Below are positions 22,860-31,373 of a stretch of 37,278 bases of DNA, one piece after another. The position numbers and the translations under genes are program-made. The notes beneath the pieces were generated by a model. That model was given only the letters and a program-made list of their open reading frames with translations, had not been told where the DNA came from and made no database searches. Source of the stretch: Streptomyces sp. FH025 (lineage in GTDB: Bacteria; Actinomycetota; Actinomycetes; Streptomycetales; Streptomycetaceae). The stretch is from NCBI RefSeq assembly GCF_017427025.1, contig NZ_JAFLNG010000004.1:1-37278 (forward strand), in the 5' to 3' direction. Position 1 is the stretch's first letter. Each line of letters starts with the position of its first letter.

Positions 22860-23468
22860 CTAGGCGGCTGGGCGCCACATGGTGGTGACGACGTGGCCGG
22901 TGGCGACGACGATCCGGTCCAGGGCGGTGAAGCCGACGCTCTCGTACCGCCGGAGGTTCGCCGGGTTGGACGACTCCAGGTAGGCGGGGGCGCCGAGGGC
23001 GTCGATGCGGGCGAGGCTCTGGGCCAGCAAGGCCATGCCGAGTCCCTTGCCCCGGTGGTGGTCGTGAACGCCGAGGAGCGTGAGGTAGAAGTGCGGCCGC
23101 CTCGGTCGCGCGGCCGCGAACTGGTCGCCCATCACCAGAACGGCCTCGGCCACTTCCGGGCCGGCGGCCTGACGCAGAAGGTCTGCGAGGTCGCCTGTCT
23201 CTTCGGGGGTCAGCTCCTCTTCGCCCGGCGGGATCCATACGGCCGCGGCCTCCGCGTTCTCGCTGACGAGCAGCCACTGGTGGCGCAGCGCCGACGTCGC
23301 GTACAGCCGCCACATGGCCGCGGCCTGGGCGGCGCGCCGTTGGGTGTCGGGAAAGGCCGGGCCCCACAGCGGGTCGTGGAAGAAGGCGGTGGTCAGCGTG
23401 CGGACGATCGCGTCGATGTCCGCGTCCGTGGCGACGCGCGGTGGAGTGGGGCGCTGCTCGGTGGTCAT
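22860..23468 (-). CDS. GNAT-family N-acetyltransferase (intact copy)
   Basis: The product is 202 aa from ATG at 23466-23468. The start overlaps a TGA in ATGA, so it was coupled to an upstream gene, now broken (PhzF remnant). It has the family order: RVATDADIDAIVRTLTTAFF, a long helix with MWRLYATSALRHQWLL, motif A LTLLGVHDHHRGKGLGMALL with the acetyl-CoA loop HRGKGLG, then GAPAYLESSNPANLRRYESV and the end strand of the fold. It resembles the aminoglycoside- or puromycin-type actinomycete GNATs in size, but the substrate is not determined. A damaged duplicate of two blocks of this gene lies at 19240-19329. Confidence 0.92.
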   Translation of the reverse strand: MTTEQRPTPPRVATDADIDAIVRTLTTAFFHDPLWGPAFPDTQRRAAQAAAMWRLYATSALRHQWLLVSENAEAAAVWIPPGEEELTPEETGDLADLLRQAAGPEVAEAVLVMGDQFAAARPRRPHFYLTLLGVHDHHRGKGLGMALLAQSLARIDALGAPAYLESSNPANLRRYESVGFTALDRIVVATGHVVTTMWRPAA

Positions 23469-23706
23469 CCGTTGGTCCGTTCCAGAAGGGCGAGGGCGGT
23501 TTCGGCGGCGGCGAGGTCCTGGGGGGCCGATGCCGACGCGTCCCGTCCGCGCCGCTCAGGAAGATCGTCTCGAAGTGCCGGAGCTCCTGGGTGATCGCGA
23601 GCATCTGCGCGGTGGACAGGCCCGGGTCCTCGGGGAAGACGGCAAGGCTGTTGCCGGTGAACGCCTTGCCGGCAAATACATCGACATGTCGATAGTTCAA
23701 GGGCAT
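23465..23706 (-). pseudogene. Truncated PhzF-family gene (N-terminus only)
   Basis: From ATG at 23706 (or GTG 23742) the frame reads MPLNYRHVDVFAGKAFTGNS, then LAVFPEDPGLSTAQM and ITQELRHFETIFL. This is the PhzF isomerase/epimerase N-terminus, including the catalytic-type Glu in HFET. Recognisable PhzF sequence ends near 23558, after about 50 of the usual 260-300 residues. From there the PhzF frame becomes Arg/Pro-rich nonsense, while another frame reads APQDLAAAETALALLERTNG and ends in the TGA that overlaps the GNAT start. So a deletion or rearrangement joined the PhzF head to the tail of another reading frame. It is divergent from the MocR regulator, a usual partner arrangement. Confidence 0.82.
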
Positions 23707-23790
23707 GTGGGTTCCGGAGTTGATGCGCTGGTGGCTGGTCACGGCTCGACGCTAGGCGGGAGCGACCGTCCAGTCATGGTCCAATCCCGG

Positions 23791-23796
23791 TAAAGT
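23791..23796 (+). promoter_or_regulatory. Possible -10 element for a leaderless MocR transcript
   Basis: TAAAGT lies at 23791-23796, 7 nt before the ATG at 23804. This fits the TANNNT spacing of leaderless actinomycete genes, where transcription starts at the start codon. No ribosome-binding site precedes the ATG. No good -35 is seen, which would suit an activator-dependent or self-regulated promoter. Confidence 0.45.
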
Positions 23797-23803
23797 GGCC
23801 TAC

Positions 23804-25234
23804 ATGAATCGCGCTGTGCGGAGCGTGCCGGCGTCGCAGTTCCCCCGTCTGCTCGGCGACTGGCGCGTCGGCGAAGGCCCGCTCGCCAAGCGACTGGCCG
23901 TTGCCGTGGAGAAGGCCGTCCACGACGGCCGGCTGCCGCTGGGGGTGCGGCTTCCTGCCGAACGCCTCCTCGCCGGCGAACTCGGACTTGCGCGGGGCAC
24001 CGTCGCAGCGTGTTACCACCTCCTGCGAGCCGAACAGCTGATCATCACCCGGACCGGCTCCGGCAGCACCACCTCGCTGCCGCCCCGGCTGCACGATCGC
24101 CTTTCGCCGTGGGCCAGTGACCGAGGCCAGGCGGGCAGGAGCGGCGCGGCGCTCGACCTGACCGTAGCGGAGCCCGCAGCGCCGTTCGACGAGCTCCTGC
24201 AGGCAGTACACGCCGCAGCCGACACTCTGCCCGCCGCTCTGCTGCACGACACCGCCGACGGCGACGGGCCGTCATCGCTGCGGGCCGTCATCGCCGGCGC
24301 CTACCGCGCCCGGGGGCTCGCGACCCGCGGTGAGCACCTCCTGCTGACCAGCGGCGCCGACGCCGCGCTGAGCCTGCTCAGTGCGGCGTACCTGCGGCAG
24401 AGCAGCAGGGTCGTCGTGGACTCCCCCACCTATCCCGGCGCGCTCGCCACGTTCCGCGCCGCCGGTGCCAGGCTCGTCGCTCAGCCCCTCAGCTCCACCG
24501 GCTGGGACGTTCCCGCGCTCGACCGCACCCTCCAGGCGGCCCGGCCGTCCCTGACCTACCTGATCCCTGACTTCCACAACCCGACCGGCCTGCTGATGAG
24601 CGAGGACGAGCGCGATGAGCTCCGGCACCGCCTGCGCACTCACGACACCGTGGTCGTCTTCGACGAGACCATGCGGGACCTCGACCTGCGCGAGCACGCC
24701 TCGCCGCCGCCCCGTGCCGTCACGCGCGTCGGCGACCGCAACGTCGTGTACGTGGGCTCCCTGAGCAAGTCCCTGTGGCCGGGCCTGCGCGTGGGATGGA
24801 TCCGTGCTCACCCCGACGTCATCCACCGTCTGGCGGCGCTCCCGCTCGCGGCCGCTCTCGCACCCTCGCCGTTCGACCGGCTGGTCGCGACCCGGCTCGT
24901 GGGCCACCTGGAGGCGATCCTCGACCGCCGGCGCGCTCAACTGCGCGCACAGCGCGACCACCTGGCCTCTCGCCTGTCCGCGCTGCCGTGGTGCCGCTTC
25001 CAGACCCCGCAGGGCGGCTTGTCCCTGTGGCTCGAACTCCTCGACACCGACTCCAGCCGGCTGGCCGCCCTCGCGGCCAGACGCAACCTCTCCCTCACCC
25101 CGGGCTTCCACTTCTCCCCCGACGGCGCCCTGGACCGCTACCTGCGCCTTCCCTTCACCCTCCCGCCCGAGACACTCGACGCCGCGGTCGACAGACTCAC
25201 CGAGGCCCATGCCGCCCTGGAAGGCGCTCGCTGA
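23804..25234 (+). CDS. MocR-type regulator (GntR winged helix plus aminotransferase-like domain)
   Basis: The product is 476 aa from ATG at 23804; a GTG at 23795 adds three residues. Residues about 25-95 are a GntR winged helix: LAKRLAVAVEKAVHDGRLPL, RLPAERLLAGELGLARGTVA and LRAEQLIITRTGSGS. The rest is a fold-type-I PLP domain: LTSGADAALSLLSAAYL, DSPTYPGALATFRAAGARLV, LIPDFHNPTGLLM, FDETMRDLDL, and the PLP lysine Lys322 in SLSKSLWPGLRVGW. This is the classic MocR arrangement. Such regulators sense PLP-linked or amino-acid-like ligands and often control a divergent gene, here the broken PhzF gene. The regulator has thus probably lost its main target, or now controls the GNAT gene. Confidence 0.93.
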   Translation: MNRAVRSVPASQFPRLLGDWRVGEGPLAKRLAVAVEKAVHDGRLPLGVRLPAERLLAGELGLARGTVAACYHLLRAEQLIITRTGSGSTTSLPPRLHDRLSPWASDRGQAGRSGAALDLTVAEPAAPFDELLQAVHAAADTLPAALLHDTADGDGPSSLRAVIAGAYRARGLATRGEHLLLTSGADAALSLLSAAYLRQSSRVVVDSPTYPGALATFRAAGARLVAQPLSSTGWDVPALDRTLQAARPSLTYLIPDFHNPTGLLMSEDERDELRHRLRTHDTVVVFDETMRDLDLREHASPPPRAVTRVGDRNVVYVGSLSKSLWPGLRVGWIRAHPDVIHRLAALPLAAALAPSPFDRLVATRLVGHLEAILDRRRAQLRAQRDHLASRLSALPWCRFQTPQGGLSLWLELLDTDSSRLAALAARRNLSLTPGFHFSPDGALDRYLRLPFTLPPETLDAAVDRLTEAHAALEGAR

Positions 25235-25341
25235 CCAGCAGGTGAAGACGACCTCGTGGTGGGAGCTCACGGGGCCGCGTTCTGCCCGGCGCGACCGACA
25301 ACGTGCAGTCTGCCTTGATCACGTTCGATCGTTGAGTCGAA

Positions 25342-25836
25342 TTACCCGGTCGTGGCACCGGGTTGGGCCGCGGCCCACGCGGCCCGCAGCTCCGAGAGGT
25401 GCGACCGGATCTCCGGGTCGTCGGCGCTCGAAGCGACCAGGCCCGGCAGGACGACTGCCCGCCCCCTGTGCAGGCGTGCCTCGATGAGGCAGTGGTCGAT
25501 GCCGCGGTTGACCTCCGGTGAGAACCCGAACGAGCGCACCTGCGGCCAGGTGAGCACGCGTGTCCTCAGCAGGGTCCGTGTGGTGAGGCCCGCGGTGTTC
25601 ACCGTGGTACTGCCGCAGAAGGGGCCCACGAAGGAGGCGGCGATGACGTAGGCGACGATCAGGCCGGCCGTGAAGAGTGCGATCATCACGGGATCCCGGC
25701 CCTTGGCCGCTGCGGCGAGGACGAAGGCAAGGGCGCAGGCCACAGCGGTGGGGAAGAGGATCAAGGTCCGCCGACCCGTCCGCCGATACCGGATCGGCGC
25801 CTTGAAGTAGTGCCGCCCGTCACGCCGATCGCTCAT
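25342..25836 (-). CDS. Small membrane protein of PH-domain (bPH2) type
   Basis: I choose ATG at 25834-25836 (164 aa), with GGGGGAG 2-3 nt upstream; the frame stays open further upstream, but that part is Arg/Pro-rich. It begins MSDRRDGRHYFKAPIRYRRT, then has two membrane helices (TLILFPTAVACALAFVLAAA and VMIALFTAGLIVAYVIAASF). The C-terminal cytoplasmic domain is TTVNTAGLTTRTLLRTRVLT, then WPQVRSFGF and AVVLPGL. The order of two helices followed by VxxxGLxxR....WxxVxxF matches the common actinomycete PH-domain-containing membrane protein. Its function is unknown. Confidence 0.82.
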   Translation of the reverse strand: MSDRRDGRHYFKAPIRYRRTGRRTLILFPTAVACALAFVLAAAAKGRDPVMIALFTAGLIVAYVIAASFVGPFCGSTTVNTAGLTTRTLLRTRVLTWPQVRSFGFSPEVNRGIDHCLIEARLHRGRAVVLPGLVASSADDPEIRSHLSELRAAWAAAQPGATTG

Positions 25837-26045
25837 GGCTCCCCCGCTCTCTCTGCCGCCGCGCGTCATTGTCGTGGAGGTACTGGGCGCAAAGCCAGTC
25901 TTCCGCCCTCCGCACCGCTGGCGCACCGATCCTGTCGACCTGCCGCGCCTCGGGGGAACCTCTGGGGGCTCGCGCCGCTCGGCCGCCGGGTGCCGGCGCA
26001 GTTCCCGCCGGGTGGTCCGATTTCGGCGGTGGGCCGCTGACCTGC
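25837..26045. other. Gap upstream of the candidate RNA
   Basis: This sequence of about 200 bp follows the start of the divergent PH-domain gene. The minus-strand frame remains open through it but is Arg/Pro-rich with no family features. The promoter of the PH-domain gene should be here; I cannot place it. Confidence 0.4.
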
Positions 26046-26203
26046 TAATGTTCATCTCGTCGCGAGGGAGCTGATTCCTCGTCAGGCGTCAGCGGTGCTA
26101 CCAGAGCACGTCCTACTTTCAGTAGGGAGAGTCCGTGCAACCCGGGCCTGGCGCTCCACTGTCGGGCGAGGTCCGGCACCCACCTGGGTGCCGGACCTCG
26201 CCC
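26046..26203 (+). ncRNA. Candidate structured RNA or leader ending in an intrinsic terminator
   Basis: A possible -10, TAATGT, lies at 26046-26051; transcription would begin near 26058. The stretch then holds four stems. SL1: CGAGG/CCTCG (26063-26081). SL2: GTGCT/AGCAC (26095-26109). SL3: GCACG/CGTGC (26106-26138), enclosing CCTAC/GTAGG (26112-26126). Last comes a 19-bp perfect terminator stem (26164-26203). SL2 and SL3 share 26106-26109 and cannot form together, as in a two-state switch. No protein frame fits this stretch. It could be a small RNA of about 145 nt or an attenuator for the gene at 26492. I recognise no known RNA family. Confidence 0.5.
26164..26203. terminator. 19-bp perfect terminator stem
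   Basis: The arm at 26164-26182 (GGGCGAGGTCCGGCACCCA) is exactly complementary to 26185-26203. With only 2 nt between the arms, the inner 1-2 pairs must open to form the loop. It closes the candidate RNA and lies about 290 nt before the next gene. Confidence 0.82.
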
Positions 26204-26491
26204 GCGTTTGCGGGCCGTTTGCGAGCCGTCTGCGGGTCAGGACAGCAGGTCAGGACGGCGGGCGGTCTCCGGTGACCGGTTTCCGGTGCGGGTACGCCTG
26301 GGCCTCCGTCACGCACCCACTACCGTCTCAGTACCACGCCGGGCCGGGTCGGCGGCCTGCACGGGCCACGAAGCGCTTCGACCGCCCGGCGACGACCCCG
26401 CCGCTCGGGGCCGGTTGGGCGGCCGCGCCCTGTCGGTGGGTTCGGGTAGGTTGACCGGCACCCGACAGCCGAGCGAGGGGAAGGGGCGGCC
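26204..26491. other. Upstream region of the helical-repeat gene
   Basis: Just after the terminator, three similar units, GTTTGCGGGCC, GTTTGCGAGCC and GTCTGCGGG, occur in a row (about 26206-26236). A possible -10, TAGGTT, lies at 26447-26452, 40 nt before the start of the next gene. No gene is seen here. Confidence 0.4.
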
Positions 26492-27517
26492 ATGACCGTC
26501 GAGGACCGTGCGGACGAGTACTGGGAGCAGCTGACCCGGCGGAACCCTCCCGAGGCGCTCGTGGCCGCGGTGGCCGGTGGTGAGCGGCGGCTGGATGTGG
26601 ACGGGGCCGTCCTGGTGGTGCAGCACCTGTTGCAGCTGCGGGAGTTCGATGCGGCGGACCAGGTGCTCGCAGCGGCCGCGTCCGACGAGGACCCTGCGGT
26701 GCGGGCGGCGGGCCAGGTCGGCGTGGCGTGGCGGGAGCTCATACGGGGCGGGCCGCGGCGGGCCCGGGCCGCGCTGCGCAGGGCGGAGGCCTGCGGCGAC
26801 CGGGAGGTGGTGGAGGAGGCGCGGTTCGCGCGGGCGATGTTCCTGTCCCTGAAGGGCGACCGGGAGCAGTCCTCGGCCCTGATGCGGGCCTGCCTGGACT
26901 CGCCGCGCCCGCGGGTCGCGGCCGACGCGAGCCTGGAGCTCGGCTTCCTGCTGGTGCGCGACCGTACGAGGCGGGAGCAGGGCCTGCGGCTGCTGGAGGC
27001 GGCCCACGCCAGCGGCTACGGCTACATCGAGGCGCGGGCCGCCTTGGAGTTGGCCGACCAGACGATGGAGACGGCTCCGGTGCCGCTGCCGGCCCCCGAG
27101 CGCTCGCGGGTGGTGTCGCTGCTGGAGCAGGCCCGCGCCTCGGGCTACCCGACCGTGCTGGCCAAGGCGGAGCTGCTGCTGGGACTGACGCACTGGGAGC
27201 GGCGCGAGCACGAGCCGGCCCGGGAGCTGTGGCTGGCCAGCCTGCGGCGGGAGCTGCCCGACTCCAGCGTCCGGGCCGGCATCCAGTTCGCCCGGGCGTG
27301 CGTCGAGGACGACGGCCCGGGACCGCTGGTGGCGGCCCAGGAACTGGCGCACGCGCTGCGGGCCGAACCGGCCACCGCCGCGGACAAGCTGGTGGACGTG
27401 GCGCTCGGCGACCGCCGGCCGCTGCAGGTGGCGATCGCACTCGCGCTGACGAGCGCCGAGAAGTCCCCGGACCGCGTGCTGCGGCGCGCCGCCAAGCGGG
27501 CACTGCGCCGCTTCTGA
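26492..27517 (+). CDS. TPR-like alpha-helical repeat protein, function unknown
   Basis: The product is 341 aa from ATG at 26492, with GGGGAAGGGG upstream. The protein is soluble, almost all alpha-helical, and rich in Ala, Leu, Arg and Glu. Successive helix pairs are visible: VQHLLQLREFDAADQVLAAA, RRARAALRRAEACGDREVVE, ARFARAMFLSLKGDREQSSA, a repeat of LLEAAHASGYGYIEARAALE and LLEQARASGYPTVLAKAELL, and PARELWLASLRRELPDSSV. The ASGYxxxxAxAxLEL repetition is a Sel1/TPR-like pattern. No enzyme motif, signal or membrane segment is seen. It probably acts as a protein-interaction scaffold. It converges with the serine hydrolase gene, whose stop is 80 nt away. Confidence 0.8.
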   Translation: MTVEDRADEYWEQLTRRNPPEALVAAVAGGERRLDVDGAVLVVQHLLQLREFDAADQVLAAAASDEDPAVRAAGQVGVAWRELIRGGPRRARAALRRAEACGDREVVEEARFARAMFLSLKGDREQSSALMRACLDSPRPRVAADASLELGFLLVRDRTRREQGLRLLEAAHASGYGYIEARAALELADQTMETAPVPLPAPERSRVVSLLEQARASGYPTVLAKAELLLGLTHWERREHEPARELWLASLRRELPDSSVRAGIQFARACVEDDGPGPLVAAQELAHALRAEPATAADKLVDVALGDRRPLQVAIALALTSAEKSPDRVLRRAAKRALRRF

Positions 27518-27596
27518 GCGGCCCTCGAACACCGACACCGACAGCCGGGCCAGGGCCTGAACCCGGGCCCGGGTGGGGCCAGGGCGCTCCCCGCCG

Positions 27597-28913
<1,317 letters not shown>

Positions 28914-29282
28914 GGAAATCCCTCCCGGGGCCCTCCCCCGGGCCCTCGGAGCCACGTTCGCATCCGCACGACGCGGCCCGCGTCGTCCTGAGGAGTGGGC
29001 CGCCCGTACCTCCTTGGACGGGTGGAACCCTGCCGTCCGGCGGGGTGCCGGGGCGAGTCGATGAATCGATCCAGGCGACAAGCATGGGGAGTTGACGGTT
29101 ATTCGGAGGTGTCGCGCCGACGGTCCTCGCCTCCTCGACGTCGGACCCCCCCGGCCGCTGCGCCGCCGGGCGGCATCAGTCCTCCGGCGCCGGGCATACA
29201 TGAGGGGTTGTCCGGCATCGGGTCGTGGCGACCTGGAACCGGCCCCGGATTCGGCCGGCGCATTACGAGGGGAGCGTCGACC
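28914..29282. other. Divergent region between serine hydrolase and SDR genes
   Basis: This 369-bp region has no gene. It contains a perfect 8-bp hairpin, ACGACGCG (28968-28975) with CGCGTCGT (28979-28986), and the palindrome ATCGATTCATCGAT-like TCGATGAATCGA near 29056. Both promoters should be here but are not clear. Confidence 0.5.
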
Positions 29283-30062
29283 ATGGGCGAGCTGGACGGC
29301 AGGACGGCACTGGTGACGGGCGGGTCGCGCGGAATCGGGCGGGCGGTCGCGCTGCGGCTAGCCGCCGACGGGGCGCTGGTCGCGGTGCACTACGGCGGCA
29401 ACGAGGAGGCCGCCGCGGAGACCGTGGAGCTGATCGCCAAGGCCGGCGGCCGGGCGTTCGCGGTGCGGGCCCGGTTCGGCGAGAACAGCGCGCTGGACCA
29501 GTTGTTCGAGGGTCTCACGGCCGGGCTGACGGAGCACGGCGAGGACGGCCTGGACGTCCTGGTCAACAACGCGGGCATCCACCTGGCCGGTTCGATCGAG
29601 CAGATCACCGAGGAGGAGTTCGAGCGGCTGATGGCGGTCAACGTGCGCACGCCGGTCTTCGTGATCCAGCGGGCCCTGCCGCTGCTGCGGGACGGTGGGC
29701 GGATCGTGAACGTGGCCTCGGCGGCGGCCCGGATCGCCTCGCCCCTCCAGATCGGCTACACCGTCAGCAAGACGGCGCTGGCGGCCCTCGCCGCACCGCT
29801 CGCCAACGAGCTCGGCCGGCGTGGGATCACGGTGAACACCGTCAACCCCGGCGTGATCCTCACCGACATGACGTCCGCGTGGACGAGCGCCCCGGAGGCG
29901 ATGGCCGGGCTGGAGTCGATCACCGCCCTGGGCCGGATCGGCCGGCCGGAGGACGTCGCGGACGTCGTGGGATTCCTCGCGGGCCCGCAGGGCCGCTGGG
30001 TGACTGGCCAGACCATCGACGCCTCCGGCGGCACCTACCTCGGCCCGATCCCGCCGGCGTGA
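29283..30062 (+). CDS. Short-chain dehydrogenase/reductase (classical SDR)
   Basis: The product is 259 aa, a normal length, from ATG at 29283; GGGGAG lies about 9 nt upstream. Rossmann cofactor motif TGGSRGIG (residues 12-19), NNAG in DVLVNNAGIHLAG, the catalytic Ser in VASAAARIASPLQIGY, and Tyr159/Lys163 in YTVSK are all present. The end GQTIDASGGTYLGP closes the fold. After the Gly-rich loop the second strand is VAVHYGGNEEAA, without an acidic end, which favours NADPH. It resembles FabG-like 3-oxoacyl reductases and related ketoreductases; the substrate is unknown. It is a single-gene unit with a clear terminator at 30159-30191. Confidence 0.95.
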   Translation: MGELDGRTALVTGGSRGIGRAVALRLAADGALVAVHYGGNEEAAAETVELIAKAGGRAFAVRARFGENSALDQLFEGLTAGLTEHGEDGLDVLVNNAGIHLAGSIEQITEEEFERLMAVNVRTPVFVIQRALPLLRDGGRIVNVASAAARIASPLQIGYTVSKTALAALAAPLANELGRRGITVNTVNPGVILTDMTSAWTSAPEAMAGLESITALGRIGRPEDVADVVGFLAGPQGRWVTGQTIDASGGTYLGPIPPA

Positions 30063-30158
30063 CCGGACCGGGCTCCCGTGCGGCGGCTGTGACCCGGGCT
30101 CCCACTACCGGGACCAGCAGCCCGTGAACGAGGCGGCCCACGAGCCCCGATGAGCGGT

Positions 30159-30191
30159 CGGCATGCGTGAGGCGTCGCCGCACGCATGCCG
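30159..30191 (+). terminator. Terminator after the SDR gene
   Basis: CGGCATGCGTG (30159-30169) pairs perfectly with CACGCATGCCG (30181-30191) across an 11-nt loop, 97 nt after the SDR stop. Confidence 0.75.
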
Positions 30192-30498
30192 GGCCGCAGC
30201 CGCGAGAACACCGGCGGCGACGAGCAGGGCCTAATCGAACTACGAGAACACCGGTGCCGAATGTGCGACAGGGCCAGAACGCCTACCCGCCCGGATCACG
30301 TCGGCCCACCCAGGCTTCGGTGCCGAATGCGGCTTTGATGTCGGAGAGGACGGTGACGGCGTTCACGGTGGCGGGCAGACCGTAGACGGTCGTCCTGCGG
30401 GGGTCGCGAACGAGTGAGCGCGGACGTCATTCGGCGGGCGCTGGCGCGGGCGGCGTTGTCGGCGGCCAGTGAGCCGGAGGCACCGCCCGCGCCAGCCC
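30192..30498. other. Decayed-looking gap with short repeats
   Basis: No intact gene is seen. GAGAACACCGG occurs near 30201 and 30244, and GGTGCCGAATG near 30251 and 30319. On the minus strand a 45-codon stretch reads TTVYGLPATVNAVTVLSDIK, then AAFGTEAWVG, and stops at about 30293. It has protein-like composition but is cut off by an upstream stop near 30430. It may be the tail of a lost gene that I do not recognise. Confidence 0.4.
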
Positions 30499-30726
30499 TC
30501 AGCGGCAGGCCGAGTACCCGGCCGCGATCCGGGCCGCCCAGGGGCCGAGCAGGGCGATGGCCACCAGGAAGCACATGACCACGCCGAACACGGTGTTGGC
30601 GCCGTTCTCGCCGCTCGGGTTGGCCGCGACCACGGTCAGCACCACGCCGCCGGTGGCGGCCACCATGCCGAGGCCCATTCCGGTTGATGCCAGCGCTCGC
30701 GGCAGGACTGTTGTGGAGTCAAGGGG
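30499..30726 (-). pseudogene. C-terminal remnant of a multi-pass permease (FtsX-like)
   Basis: The frame is open for 75 codons between a TAG (30727-30729) and a TGA (30499-30501). It reads VLPRALASTGMGLGMVAATG, then GVVLTVVAANPSG and TVFGVVMCFLVAIALLGPWA. This has two hydrophobic helices and the look of the last membrane segments of an actinomycete ABC-transporter permease of the FtsX type. An ATG at 30678 would give only 59 aa. No ATPase gene or permease body is nearby, so I call it a gene remnant. A separate small membrane protein cannot be excluded. Confidence 0.55.
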
Positions 30727-31090
30727 CTATGGACATCGCGCCACAGGAGCGTCATCGCGAGTTGAGAGTGGTTCACCCTCGCTCGCGGCTCGTCGCCTAC
30801 GGCGCCGGAGGTCGGCCGGCCGTTCGACCGGGGCATGGTCGGCGGGCCGGCTGGTCCCTGGGGAGCGCGTGGCTCGCTGCCTCGGAGCGCCGGTGGAGAG
30901 GCTGATGGGTGCTCCCAAGTTCGCGCAGGTGGTTGGTGGTTGGCGGAGGACTGGTCTCGGTGGGGAGCGGGCGCAGCGGTTGTTCGCGCACGGCTGGTTT
31001 CGCGAAACCGCCTCCGGGTGGGCGGCGGTTCTGGCAGGCTCACCCGAATGAACGAGGCTCCGGGTAGTCGGATCCCTACACGGAGTCAAC
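30727..31090. other. Region without a supported gene
   Basis: About 360 bp lie between the permease remnant and the small membrane protein. Open frames on both strands lack ribosome-binding sites and recognisable features. The words GTTGGTGGTTGGCGG and GAGCGGGCGCAGCGG give it a repetitive look; nothing else stands out. Confidence 0.4.
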
Positions 31091-31306
31091 ATGCCGGGGT
31101 GGGTAGTGGAGTACACGATCAGCGCGACCACGTTCCTCGCGATCTTCATCGTCGTCCGGCTCCGGCGTCGAACCGAGGCCCGCAGTCGCGTCGATGAGGC
31201 GTTCACCGTCTTCACCGCCGTCGTGTTCGGCGTGCTGATCGCGGCCACGGCCTGGGGCCACGCGATCCTCCAGCTCGTCGGGATCGCCGCCGACGCGACC
31301 CGGTGA
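31091..31306 (+). CDS. Small membrane protein (71 aa), function unknown
   Basis: ATG at 31091 follows GGAG by 5 nt. It has two hydrophobic helices: VVEYTISATTFLAIFIVV, then a basic loop RLRRRTEARSRVDEA, then FTVFTAVVFGVLIAATAWGH running into AILQLVG. The positive loop suggests both ends face outward. The codon pattern and the ribosome-binding site support a real gene. I do not recognise the family. The HEAT-repeat gene starts 67 nt later on the same strand, so they may be co-transcribed. Confidence 0.7.
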   Translation: MPGWVVEYTISATTFLAIFIVVRLRRRTEARSRVDEAFTVFTAVVFGVLIAATAWGHAILQLVGIAADATR

Positions 31307-31373
31307 CACCGGCCGCTTGCCGACGGCTCGTTGCTTCGGTGGCCCGCCGGTGTCAGTGCCGTCTGCCACGGTG

